Assembly: GCA_013288555.1 (NCBI GenBank)
Contig: JABDBQ010000004.1
Location: 47,070-111,069, forward strand
Length of the DNA: 64,000 nucleotides
DNA from: Bacteroidota bacterium
GTDB lineage: Bacteria; Bacteroidota; Bacteroidia; CAILMK01
Direction: 5' to 3'
Made by a program: the position numbers and the translations under genes. Shown here piece after piece: positions 29,314 to 38,957 of the stretch (its first letter is position 1; every line of letters starts with the position of its first letter). The notes under the pieces are model-generated. The model ran no database searches and had not been told where the DNA came from. It saw only the letters and a list, made by a program, of their open reading frames with translations.

Positions 29314-31935
29314 TTACTGCTGAGATTTGCCTTTTTTAGGCTTAGGCTCAGGTTTCTTTTCTTCAGCAACCAAAGGTTCTATAGTTATACTTACCAGGTT
29401 TTCATCTTTCTTATCCATGTCAACCACAATAGTATCACCTTCCTTGATCTCTGATCTAAGAATTTCTTCAGCTACACTGTCCTCAATATATTTCTGAATA
29501 GTTCTCTTTAAAGGACGGGCACCGTAAGAAGGATCATAACCCTTTTTAGCTAAAAAGGTCTTTGCAGTATCACTAACAGTGATATTATATCCCATAACTT
29601 TCACTCTGTCATATAAATATTGTAACTGAAGATCAACAATCTTCCTGATATCTGCTTCTGTTAATGAGTTAAAGATGATCAGGTCATCTATACGGTTTAA
29701 GAATTCAGGTGAGAAAGATCTTTTCAAGGCTCCTTCAATCACGTTCTTGGTATAATCTTCAACGTTCTTGTCTCTCGTTTCAGTCACAAAACCAACGCCT
29801 TTCCCAAAATCCTTGAGTTGACGGGTGCCGATGTTTGAGGTCATGATAATAACCGTATTCCTGAAATCGACTTTTCTTCCGAGACTATCAGTTAAAAATC
29901 CTTCATCCAATACCTGTAGCAGGATATTAAACACATCCGGGTGCGCCTTTTCAATTTCATCAAGGAGGATAACACAATAAGGTTTCCTGCGAACTTTTTC
30001 AGTAAGCTGTCCACCTTCTTCATATCCGATATATCCCGGAGGAGCTCCTATCAATCTTGATACGGCGAATTTTTCCATATACTCGCTCATATCTATGCGT
30101 AGCAGTGCATCGGTACTGTCAAACAGGTACTTGGCAAGAACTTTGGCAAGTTCTGTTTTACCCACGCCAGTTGGTCCAAGGAATATAAAAGAACCAATCG
30201 GGCGGTTCGGGTCTTTAAGCCCAGCCCTTGTGCGCTGAATGGCTTTCGTAAGCTTTTTTATGGCTTCTTGCTGGCCAACAACACTGTCTTCCAATTCTTT
30301 ATCCATATTCAACAACTTAACCCCTTCGCTTTGGGCAATGCGCTTGGTAGGTATACCTGTCATCATTGAAATAACTTCAGCAATATCTTCTTCAGTTACC
30401 GTGAAACGTTGTTTTTTGGTTTCTTCCTCCCATTCGCGTTTGGCAGATTCGAGTTGTTCTATGAGTTGTTTTTCTTTGTCTCTGAGCTTGGCGGCTTCTT
30501 CATACTGCTGGCTCTTGACAACTTTATTCTTTTCAACTTTGATGTCTTCAATCTTCTTTTCAAGATCCAGAACATTTACTGGTACATGTATATTGGTAAT
30601 GTGTACCCTGGCACCGGCTTCGTCCATCACATCAATGGCCTTGTCAGGCAGATACCGATCACTGATATACCTTTCGCTCATAATGACACAAGCGTTTACG
30701 GCATCGTCAGTATAATCAACACCATGATGATCCTGGTATTTTTCTTTAATATTCTGGAGAATCTCTTTGGTTTCTTCCACACTTGCCGGATTTACCATTA
30801 CCTGCTGAAACCTCCGTTCCAGGGCACCATCTTTTTCAATATACTGGCGGTATTCATCAAGTGTTGTCGCACCAATACATTGGATATCTCCACGGGCAAG
30901 AGCAGGTTTGAACATATTGGAAGCATCAAGACTTCCGCTTGCACCACCAGCACCTATAATAGTATGTATCTCATCTATGAAGAGAATCACATCCGGATTC
31001 TTTTCAAGTTCATTCATTACTGCCTTCATCCTTTCTTCAAACTGGCCACGGTATTTGGTACCTGCAACCAAAGAAGCCAGATCAAGCGTTACTATTCTTT
31101 TATTAAAGAGTACCCTAGATACTTTGCGTTGAATGATTCGCAATGCAAGTCCTTCAGCAATGGCAGTTTTACCTACACCTGGCTCACCAATAAGTATCGG
31201 GTTGTTTTTCTTTCTCCGGCTTAATATCTGCGATACGCGTTCTATTTCGCGTTCACGGCCTACAATAGGGTCAAGTTTGCCTTCTTCTGCCGCTTTTGTC
31301 AGATCCCTTCCAAAATTATCCAGAACAGGTGTTTTAGATTTGGATTCAGACTTCCTACCCGTGCCTGAACCACCACTATAGCTGCTTTTTTCAGGGCCTG
31401 CGCCAAAATCTTCTTCTCCCGGATCAGAAGGAAATTCTCCTTTTGGGCCGTAAAAATTTTCCTCAAGCTGTTCTTTAAATACCTCATAGGTAACAGCATA
31501 CTGGTGAAGTATTTGCGCGGCAATATTGTCTTCATCACGAAGCACGCTAAGCAAAAGATGCTCCGTACCAATAATATCACTTTTGAATATTTTGGCTTCC
31601 AGGTAGGTTACCTTGAGTACTTTTTCAGCCTGTTTGGTAAGTGGTATGTTTCCTGTTATGTTTTTGTGTGTCGCAGTATTCCTGATGGCATCTTCGATCG
31701 ACTTTTTAAGCCTGATCAGATCTACATCAAGAGATTTAAGGGTTTTTATGGCTTTGCCTTCACCCTCGCGTATGAGCCCCAGCAGCAAATGTTCTGCGCC
31801 TATATAATCATGCCCAAGGCGTATTGCCTCTTCCCTGCTATAACTGATTACATCTCTGACTCTTGGTGAAAATTTTGCTTCCATTAATTTTTTATAACTC
31901 CCATTATCATCGTTAGGACTATTAGGTGTTTCCAT
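29314..31935 (-). CDS. clpC: ATP-dependent Clp protease ATP-binding subunit ClpC
   Basis: 873 aa; Clp N domain, two AAA+ modules ([30 protein letters not shown]), UVR-like coiled middle domain. Confidence 0.96.
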   Translation of the reverse strand: METPNSPNDDNGSYKKLMEAKFSPRVRDVISYSREEAIRLGHDYIGAEHLLLGLIREGEGKAIKTLKSLDVDLIRLKKSIEDAIRNTATHKNITGNIPLTKQAEKVLKVTYLEAKIFKSDIIGTEHLLLSVLRDEDNIAAQILHQYAVTYEVFKEQLEENFYGPKGEFPSDPGEEDFGAGPEKSSYSGGSGTGRKSESKSKTPVLDNFGRDLTKAAEEGKLDPIVGREREIERVSQILSRRKKNNPILIGEPGVGKTAIAEGLALRIIQRKVSRVLFNKRIVTLDLASLVAGTKYRGQFEERMKAVMNELEKNPDVILFIDEIHTIIGAGGASGSLDASNMFKPALARGDIQCIGATTLDEYRQYIEKDGALERRFQQVMVNPASVEETKEILQNIKEKYQDHHGVDYTDDAVNACVIMSERYISDRYLPDKAIDVMDEAGARVHITNIHVPVNVLDLEKKIEDIKVEKNKVVKSQQYEEAAKLRDKEKQLIEQLESAKREWEEETKKQRFTVTEEDIAEVISMMTGIPTKRIAQSEGVKLLNMDKELEDSVVGQQEAIKKLTKAIQRTRAGLKDPNRPIGSFIFLGPTGVGKTELAKVLAKYLFDSTDALLRIDMSEYMEKFAVSRLIGAPPGYIGYEEGGQLTEKVRRKPYCVILLDEIEKAHPDVFNILLQVLDEGFLTDSLGRKVDFRNTVIIMTSNIGTRQLKDFGKGVGFVTETRDKNVEDYTKNVIEGALKRSFSPEFLNRIDDLIIFNSLTEADIRKIVDLQLQYLYDRVKVMGYNITVSDTAKTFLAKKGYDPSYGARPLKRTIQKYIEDSVAEEILRSEIKEGDTIVVDMDKKDENLVSITIEPLVAEEKKPEPKPKKGKSQQ

Positions 31936-32381
31936 TTATTTTGGTATGTATCCATTTTAATATATATGATCAAATTCTGCGCCATTGCGTCATATTTGTT
32001 TCTACTATGTTAAATATACGGAAAAAAACGTCAAATGGTATATGTCCCCTGGTAAACTTATTAAGTGTTGAAATTTTAAACAACTCATTTACAAAATTTT
32101 AATAACATTTGACTCATTTTCATTTTTGTCAATTTTACTGCCTTAATGTCAGAAAAGCCACCGAATTGTAAAATGCATCCCATAAAATATGAGACAAAGG
32201 TAGGGGCGATATTGATTGGTTGGTATTGGTGATTAGAAAAAGTTGGTGATTTGGTAGATACAGTCATTACGAGCTGTTATAGTATTTTTGGAAGTACAAA
32301 AGACCTTAAAATATTCTTTGTTCCAGTTTCCTAGGCGTGAACACAGAAGGAACTAAATATAGATTGGCAACCACTTGAATG

Positions 32382-32798
32382 TTAATTCCCCGATCTAATT
32401 ACCCCATCGATAATCTCCAGCAATATTTCCTTTTTCAACGGCTTAATAAGATATCCTTTCACAATTTCGTAACCTTTTGCCATTTCAAAATCATGATCGT
32501 CCACAGATGACGAAAGCATGAAAATGATAAACTGATTTTGTACCCGAGCATCAAGTTTTTCAAATTCATCAAGAAATTCCCAACCGGACATCACCTGCAT
32601 ATTTATGTCAAGCAACAGAACAGTATTGACATCTGTAACCTCGGGGGAATAATTATTCGTGATCCATTCCAATCCTTCTGATGGATCTTTAAAAATTTGA
32701 ATATCTGATGGGTATAGGTACTTTTTAATCGTTAGTTTTACAATGAGGTTGTTCTGTGGATCATCATCAATGACTATGTATTTATAATGCACGCTCAT
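32382..32798 (-). CDS. Single-domain response regulator (receiver)
   Basis: YIVIDDDPQNNLIV, TVLLLDINMQVMSGWEFL, FMLSSS, YLIKPL; ATG at 32796-32798 overlaps the kinase stop codon (ATGA). Confidence 0.9.
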   Translation of the reverse strand: MSVHYKYIVIDDDPQNNLIVKLTIKKYLYPSDIQIFKDPSEGLEWITNNYSPEVTDVNTVLLLDINMQVMSGWEFLDEFEKLDARVQNQFIIFMLSSSVDDHDFEMAKGYEIVKGYLIKPLKKEILLEIIDGVIRSGN

Positions 32799-35416
32799 AT
32801 TTTGAAATCTATTACAAATTCGCAACCCTCATTTACATTGCTTTTGAGCTGAATAGTTCCTCCAAGTGTTTCCACATGAGTTTTTACCATATACAATCCC
32901 ATTCCTTTGCCTTCCACTTTAACATGAAAACGTTTATATAGTCCGAATATCTGATCTTTATGTTTAACCATATCTATACCAAGGCCGTTGTCTTTGAATA
33001 TGAGCTTTATATCGTTTGGGGATCTATGAGATGAGATATGAATAACAAGCGCCAGATCAGGCCTTTTGTATTTTATGCTATTTGTAATCAGATTCAGAAA
33101 AATACTTCTGATATAGCTTTTAAGAGTGAGCATCTCATCAATATCCGAAAAATCTGTCTTGATTTCCACATTTTGATTACGAATCATATCGCCAATTTCT
33201 GACTTTATTTCCGCGACAAGTTCTGAAAAAACTACGGGTTGTCTCGTCTCACTCATCGTTTTTTTTGTTTGCAGTATTTCGTTCAGATCATTAATAACAC
33301 CATCCAGATTGTGAATAGAGCTATCGAGCCCTACTAAAAGCAAATCTTTGTCAGCATCTTCCAATCCTTCATCCTTCATAAGGCTACAAGCGCCAAGGAT
33401 GTTTGCAACTGGGGCTCTTAAGTTATGAGAAACGATATATGCAAATTGTTCAAGGTCTTTATTCCTGTGAATCAGGTCTTTCGTTACTTCTTCGCGTTCA
33501 GTTTCAGCAAGCTTTTTTGACGTTATATCATTCAACGATAGTATCGAACCTGTGTCAATTCCCTTGTCGTTTAGTACCGGGAAATATTTAACATGGTACC
33601 AGGTTAATTTACCCTGATTGTCTAAAAATGTGGACTCATAATCAATTTTTTCACCTTTGTTGTTTTGTTTTAATTTCCTTAAAAGGTCAATGCCCTCTTT
33701 TTTTATATTCTGGATAAACTTCCCTAAATTTAAACCAATTGTCAAATTTTGCCCCAGTGCTGTCGCTGTCCATATATTGATTACCTGGTTAAAAGAAACG
33801 ACATTGAGTTCCGTATCAAGTAAAATATAGCCAATATCAGTATTGTCAAAGATAGTTTGTAAATTAGATTCTGACTTTTTCAAAGCATCTTCTGCTTTTA
33901 TCCTTTCAGTTATGTCATTGCTAAGAACAAGATTGGCTTTTTTTCCTTCAAAAATGATTTGTTCCGAATTTAATTCGACATTAATTATCTTCCGGTCTTT
34001 TTTAATATGAATGGTTTGGTAAAGTCCTGGGATTTTTGATGCGTTAATAAAAAAATCAAGATCTTTCTTTGACTTTAAATCCATTGCTTTCATGCTCATA
34101 AATTCTTCAAGGGTATAGCCATAATTGCGTATAGCTGCCTTATTTACTTTCAGGAACTGATAAGAATCTGAATCATATATCCATGTCGGGATGGGACTGT
34201 TATCAAATAATTCCTGGTATCTTTTTTCGCTTTCTGAAATTCTTATTTCGTCTTCTTTTTTTTCTGTAACGTCCCGGAAATTTCCGACAAACCCCTCAAT
34301 ATCTTCATCATCGTTCCAATTGGTTACGGTACCCTCGCACCAACGGTAAGATCCATCGCTCCGCATCATCCTTTTTTCTATATTATAGGATTTGCCCGGG
34401 TTTTTTAATAAATCTTTATTCAACTCGTGATATTTTACAAGATCATCAGGATGGATCATCTTCGTTATGTCTTTCCCGATAAGCTCATCCATGTCAAGTT
34501 CAAAAACCTGGGAAAATGAAGGACTGACATACAGTATGATCCCTTCGGGAGACCTGATCATTTTCATATCAGTGCTTTTCTCAATAAGTTTTTTATAAAG
34601 TCTTTCCCGCTTTTCAAGCTGTTTTGTCACCTCTACTGTTTCAGTAATATCAAGATTAAAACCTGTAAGCCGAACTGGATTGCCAGTTTTATCTCTCTTT
34701 ACGAGGATTTTGTTCAGCAGATACCTGTTGTTTCTGTTTTTATCAATGATCCTGAAAGTAAATCCAATTGAGTTGTTTGTTGCAATCATTGCATTCGCCG
34801 TCATTTTTTTTACAAATTCAAGGTCTTCAGGATGGATATGATTCAAAAACAAGTCTAATGAGGCTTCAATTTCTCCCGGTTCGTATCCAAACAACCGATA
34901 TGCCTCATCTGACCAGATAGTAGTTTTTGCATTTAGATCAGCTTGCCAGCTTCCAAGATGAGCCATACGCTCGGTATCCTTAAGCAAAACAATTATTTCC
35001 GTATTTTCATCAAGGCAATTCTTGTTTTCAATTAAAAGTTTGTTATTTGCCAATGCACGGTTGATTACAGAAGGCAATCTCTGTAAATGTGATTTAAGTA
35101 CATAATCATAGGCTCCTTCATTCTTAATAATACTGGCACCATATTCATCCGAAACGACCTTTGAAATCAAAATAAAGGGAGCAGAACATTTTTTTTCTTT
35201 ACAGATCTTTAGAGCTTCAGAGGAATTGATTTCGGGAGATAATTGATTTGAAAGTATTAATTCGGGTAAAAAATCTTTGAGGGCTGCAACGAAATCTGAT
35301 TTATTGGCCACACGAAGCAGTTCAAACTTAATACCTGTAAGAACCAGGTATCTATTTATCAATTCGGCATCTTGCTCATTATCTTCTAAATGAAGTATTT
35401 TAACAGGTATTGTCAT
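32795..35416 (-). CDS. Multi-PAS sensor histidine kinase with N-terminal receiver-like domain
   Basis: 873 aa; REC-like N-terminus, several PAS/PAC domains, HisKA QFAYIVSHNLRAPVANILGAC, HATPase IFLNLITNSIKYKRP...FKDNGLGIDM...GMGLYMVKTHVE. Confidence 0.93.
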   Translation of the reverse strand: MTIPVKILHLEDNEQDAELINRYLVLTGIKFELLRVANKSDFVAALKDFLPELILSNQLSPEINSSEALKICKEKKCSAPFILISKVVSDEYGASIIKNEGAYDYVLKSHLQRLPSVINRALANNKLLIENKNCLDENTEIIVLLKDTERMAHLGSWQADLNAKTTIWSDEAYRLFGYEPGEIEASLDLFLNHIHPEDLEFVKKMTANAMIATNNSIGFTFRIIDKNRNNRYLLNKILVKRDKTGNPVRLTGFNLDITETVEVTKQLEKRERLYKKLIEKSTDMKMIRSPEGIILYVSPSFSQVFELDMDELIGKDITKMIHPDDLVKYHELNKDLLKNPGKSYNIEKRMMRSDGSYRWCEGTVTNWNDDEDIEGFVGNFRDVTEKKEDEIRISESEKRYQELFDNSPIPTWIYDSDSYQFLKVNKAAIRNYGYTLEEFMSMKAMDLKSKKDLDFFINASKIPGLYQTIHIKKDRKIINVELNSEQIIFEGKKANLVLSNDITERIKAEDALKKSESNLQTIFDNTDIGYILLDTELNVVSFNQVINIWTATALGQNLTIGLNLGKFIQNIKKEGIDLLRKLKQNNKGEKIDYESTFLDNQGKLTWYHVKYFPVLNDKGIDTGSILSLNDITSKKLAETEREEVTKDLIHRNKDLEQFAYIVSHNLRAPVANILGACSLMKDEGLEDADKDLLLVGLDSSIHNLDGVINDLNEILQTKKTMSETRQPVVFSELVAEIKSEIGDMIRNQNVEIKTDFSDIDEMLTLKSYIRSIFLNLITNSIKYKRPDLALVIHISSHRSPNDIKLIFKDNGLGIDMVKHKDQIFGLYKRFHVKVEGKGMGLYMVKTHVETLGGTIQLKSNVNEGCEFVIDFKI

Positions 35417-35798
35417 TTATTTTTGATTTGGGAGGGAAAGAAATGGACGATTGTAAAGAAAATGAGCCTAATAAAGTTGATTGACAGGCCTAACGCGAAT
35501 TACTAGCATGCTATAACCTATTTGAAACCAAAATGTTCAAGTTGGCACCTGTATTCCGAGGACACATCAAAACTATTTTATATACTTCGCTTTAATGTGA
35601 CGCATGTTCATGCCAAAAAGACACCTTCGAGCGGGGAAAAAACATGAAGCGAAAACAGGCTTTTAGAGATGCCCTAAATTCAATTATTCTGGTCGGTCTA
35701 ATTAAAACGAAAATAAAAAAATCCCAATTTGCATTTCTCAATTCCTTTATCGAGTTTTACGCAAGTTAAAACTATATTGTCTCATAAAACATTTTGAA

Positions 35799-36095
35799 TT
35801 GTATACAGTTATGATGTACTTGTTCACATTTATTCCATTTTCTACTGCCATATTGGTTGCGGTTATGTTATTCAGAAAGAAAGATTTGGTATTGAATAAC
35901 ATTCGCAAAATCTTTTGGACCATAACATCCATAAGCCTTTTGCTTACGTCTTGTGAGGCTATTTATTATTTTTCTATTGGAAGTGAGGCCAGCAAGGAAA
36001 TTCTTTATGCCATTTACATTAATGCCCCAACCATTTTCCTGGTATTTGGATTGAGTTTAATGATACAGTTTGTGGATTTTGTAAATCCGAAATAG
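35799..36095 (+). CDS. Small hypothetical membrane protein
   Basis: 98 aa, three hydrophobic segments; no family recognised. Confidence 0.5.
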   Translation: MYTVMMYLFTFIPFSTAILVAVMLFRKKDLVLNNIRKIFWTITSISLLLTSCEAIYYFSIGSEASKEILYAIYINAPTIFLVFGLSLMIQFVDFVNPK

Positions 36096-36543
36096 AAATT
36101 ATTCATTTGAATGATTTTGCATAAGGTTTCAGAATTTCTTCCTGAGTTACCACGATAAGTTCGAGAAAATTTCCCCATTCCAATTTAAGTTATCCCATAG
36201 ACTGTGTGCAATATTTTCTGGCATGGATTTAAATGGAAATTTCTTTTGTTAACTTACTGTTATATAAAATGAGACCTGGATCAATTGTTTATAACTATTA
36301 GTTCATTATCAGATGGTTACTGTATTTAGAATATTATGTATTCACAGCTTATGCACATATTTGTTTTCCCTGTTCATAAAATAATTCTCAATGTTATCAG
36401 TGAAAAAATCTTGTTAGAAATACAAAAGCCCTGTTAGATTTGCTCCCCTCAAAAGAGAGAGAGAGAAAAGAGAGAGTCGAGAAGAAAACGAAGTGGCAAC
36501 AGAAATTGAAACAGAGTTAAAAAAATAAAATCCAAACCAAAAA

Positions 36544-38082
36544 ATGGCAGAACCTTTTGATACCCGGATCGGTCGCGTGGCGCGCAAAACTCCTTTAACC
36601 TCAATACTTAACGATGTAGGAAAACTACAACCGCAAGCAGTAGAAGTTGAAGAAGCGGTGCTTGGCGCTCTGATGCTGGAAAGGGATGCCATTACAATTG
36701 TTCTTGAAATCCTGGAACCGGAAAGTTTTTATAAGGATGAGCACCGGGAAATATACAGCGCCATCAGATCATTATTTCATAAATCGCAACCTATTGATTT
36801 GCTGACAGTTGTAAATGAATTACGTGCTACCGGAAAGCTGGAAATAGCAGGTGGTGCGTTTTATATCAGTGAATTAACAAACAGAGTCAGTTCTTCAGCC
36901 AATATTGAATATCATTCCCGTATTGTGGCACAGAAATATATCCTGAGAAGGCTGATCACCGTAACTACAAACATTCAGCGTGATGCTTATGATGAGATGT
37001 CGGATGTGTTTGATATCCTGGATAGTGCGGAAAAGGAACTCTTCAGCATCACAGAGCAGAATCTAAGAAACACAACGGACCCAATGGGGAGCCTGATTAC
37101 AAAGGCCATTAAACAGATTGAAGAAATCCGCGACAAACCTGAAGGACTTTCGGGAATCCCAAGTGGTTTCAGTGATCTGGACAGGGTTACTTCCGGTTTT
37201 CAGCGCTCTGATCTGATTATTGTTGCAGCGCGTCCTGGTATGGGTAAAACGTCTTTTGTCATGTCGCTGGCACGAAATGCCGCCGTTAATTTCAAAAAAC
37301 CTGTTGCTGTTTTCTCTCTAGAAATGTCGTCTGTGCAATTGGTTATGAGGCTGATATCCTCTGAAACGGAGATAGATGCCCAGAAATTAAAAAACGGGGA
37401 ACTTGCTGAATATGAATGGCAGCAACTTCACACCAAAATATCAAGCCTTAGTGAAGCGCCGATTTTTATTGATGATACACCGGCATTAAATGTCTTTGAA
37501 TTAAGGGCCAAATGCCGTCGATTGAAAGCCCAATATAATATTGAAATGGTCATCATTGATTATCTTCAGCTTATGGGCGGCAATAAGGATGGGAAACAGA
37601 ATTTTAACCGTGAACAGGAAATCAGTACCATATCCCGATCACTAAAAAGCCTCGCAAAGGAATTAAATATTCCTGTCATTGCACTTTCTCAGTTGAGCAG
37701 GCAGGTAGAACAGAGAGGTGGCGTGAAGAAACCGATTCTTTCAGACCTTCGTGAATCTGGTTCCATTGAGCAGGATGCTGACCAGGTTATGTTTATATAC
37801 AGGCCTGAATATTATGGCCTTACAGAAGATGAGGAAGGAAACCCAACCACCGGAGTTGCTGAGATAATCATAGCCAAAAACAGGCACGGCGCTACGCAGA
37901 GTGTAAACCTTAGATTTATAGGCAGGTATGCTCGTTTTACAAATCTGAATGATTTCGAATTCCAGGGTCAAGGCCCCGGTATCACCGGAGCGGGAATCGA
38001 CAATTTTCCTGACAGTAATTTCAGGTCCATAATAAGAGGCTCCAAAATGAATGAAGGAGATGATGAGGAAATGCCGTTTTAG
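36544..38082 (+). CDS. dnaB: Replicative DNA helicase DnaB
   Basis: 512 aa; EEAVLGALMLERDAI, DRVTSGFQRSDLIIVAARPGMGKTSF, VIIDYLQLMGG, LSQLSRQVEQRGGVKKPILSDLRESGSIEQDADQVMFIYRPEYY. Confidence 0.98.
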   Translation: MAEPFDTRIGRVARKTPLTSILNDVGKLQPQAVEVEEAVLGALMLERDAITIVLEILEPESFYKDEHREIYSAIRSLFHKSQPIDLLTVVNELRATGKLEIAGGAFYISELTNRVSSSANIEYHSRIVAQKYILRRLITVTTNIQRDAYDEMSDVFDILDSAEKELFSITEQNLRNTTDPMGSLITKAIKQIEEIRDKPEGLSGIPSGFSDLDRVTSGFQRSDLIIVAARPGMGKTSFVMSLARNAAVNFKKPVAVFSLEMSSVQLVMRLISSETEIDAQKLKNGELAEYEWQQLHTKISSLSEAPIFIDDTPALNVFELRAKCRRLKAQYNIEMVIIDYLQLMGGNKDGKQNFNREQEISTISRSLKSLAKELNIPVIALSQLSRQVEQRGGVKKPILSDLRESGSIEQDADQVMFIYRPEYYGLTEDEEGNPTTGVAEIIIAKNRHGATQSVNLRFIGRYARFTNLNDFEFQGQGPGITGAGIDNFPDSNFRSIIRGSKMNEGDDEEMPF

Positions 38083-38109
38083 TGAGAAGTGAAAAGTAAG
38101 AAGTGAAAG
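38082..38109. repeat. Degenerate heptamer tract H7 (GTRARAR class)
   Basis: gtgagaa gtgaaaa gtaagaa gtgaaag; starts at the last base of the dnaB stop codon. Confidence 0.85.
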
Positions 38110-38160
38110 TTATTGAAAGGTCAGACTGACAGAAATCATTTATTAGATTATATATCATTA

Positions 38161-38189
38161 CTTCTCACATATAACCTCTCACTTCTTAC
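38161..38189. repeat. Degenerate heptamer tract H8 (inverse of the GTRARAR class)
   Basis: ttctcac atataac ctctcac ttcttac; inverted relative to 38082-38109. Confidence 0.8.
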
Positions 38190-38209
38190 TCTTTTATTAA
38201 CTTGCACCC

Positions 38210-38926
38210 ATGAAACTCGATATTCTCGTTATTGTAGCGCATCCTGATGATGCGGAATTGTCATGCGGCGGTACCATTATCAAACACACTGATATGGGTT
38301 ATTCGGTTGGCATTATTGATTTAACCGAAGGAGAGCTGGGGACAAGAGGAACTATAGAAATACGCTATAGAGAGGCTGAGGCCTCATCAAAGATCCTGGG
38401 GTTGAAAATCCGCGAAAATTTGAAATTCAGGGACGGATGGTTTAAAGATGATGAAGAGCATCGCTTGAAAATTATTGAGAAAATAAGAGAATATCAACCG
38501 GAAATCATCTTGACTAATGCAATTGATGACAGGCACCCGGATCATGGAAGGGCAGCTCACCTGGTTAAAGAATCTGCATGGCTTTCAGGATTGAAAAAAA
38601 TTGTAACAAAAAATAATGAAGAAGTTCAGGTTCCATGGCGACCAAAACACTTGTATCATTTCATTCAATATAATGTCATTACGCCGGATTTTGTAGTGGA
38701 TATAACTGGTTTGGCAGAACGGAAGATGAATGCGATCAAAGCTTATGGCTCGCAATTTTTTGACCCTCAAGGCGAAAAGTCGAATACATTTATTTCCAAA
38801 CCGGAGTTTTTGAAGGTTCTGGAATCAAAAATATTTATGTCGGGGAATTATGCCCATATTGATGAAGCAGAAGGTTTTACATCAGCATATAAACCGGCAG
38901 TTAAAAATTTCTTCGATTTGATCTGA
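38210..38926 (+). CDS. bshB1: Bacillithiol biosynthesis deacetylase BshB1
   Basis: 238 aa; LDILVIVAHPDDAELSCGGTIIKH, LTEGELGTRGTIEIRYREAEAS, DDRHPDHGRAAHLV. Confidence 0.93.
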   Translation: MKLDILVIVAHPDDAELSCGGTIIKHTDMGYSVGIIDLTEGELGTRGTIEIRYREAEASSKILGLKIRENLKFRDGWFKDDEEHRLKIIEKIREYQPEIILTNAIDDRHPDHGRAAHLVKESAWLSGLKKIVTKNNEEVQVPWRPKHLYHFIQYNVITPDFVVDITGLAERKMNAIKAYGSQFFDPQGEKSNTFISKPEFLKVLESKIFMSGNYAHIDEAEGFTSAYKPAVKNFFDLI

Positions 38927-38957
38927 GTTTATTCTTTAATTTTCTTTTTTTTGTGAA

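Noticed and set aside
30409-31224. 271-aa plus-strand ORF
   Set aside because: Fully antisense to the well-supported clpC coding frame; composition typical of a shadow ORF.
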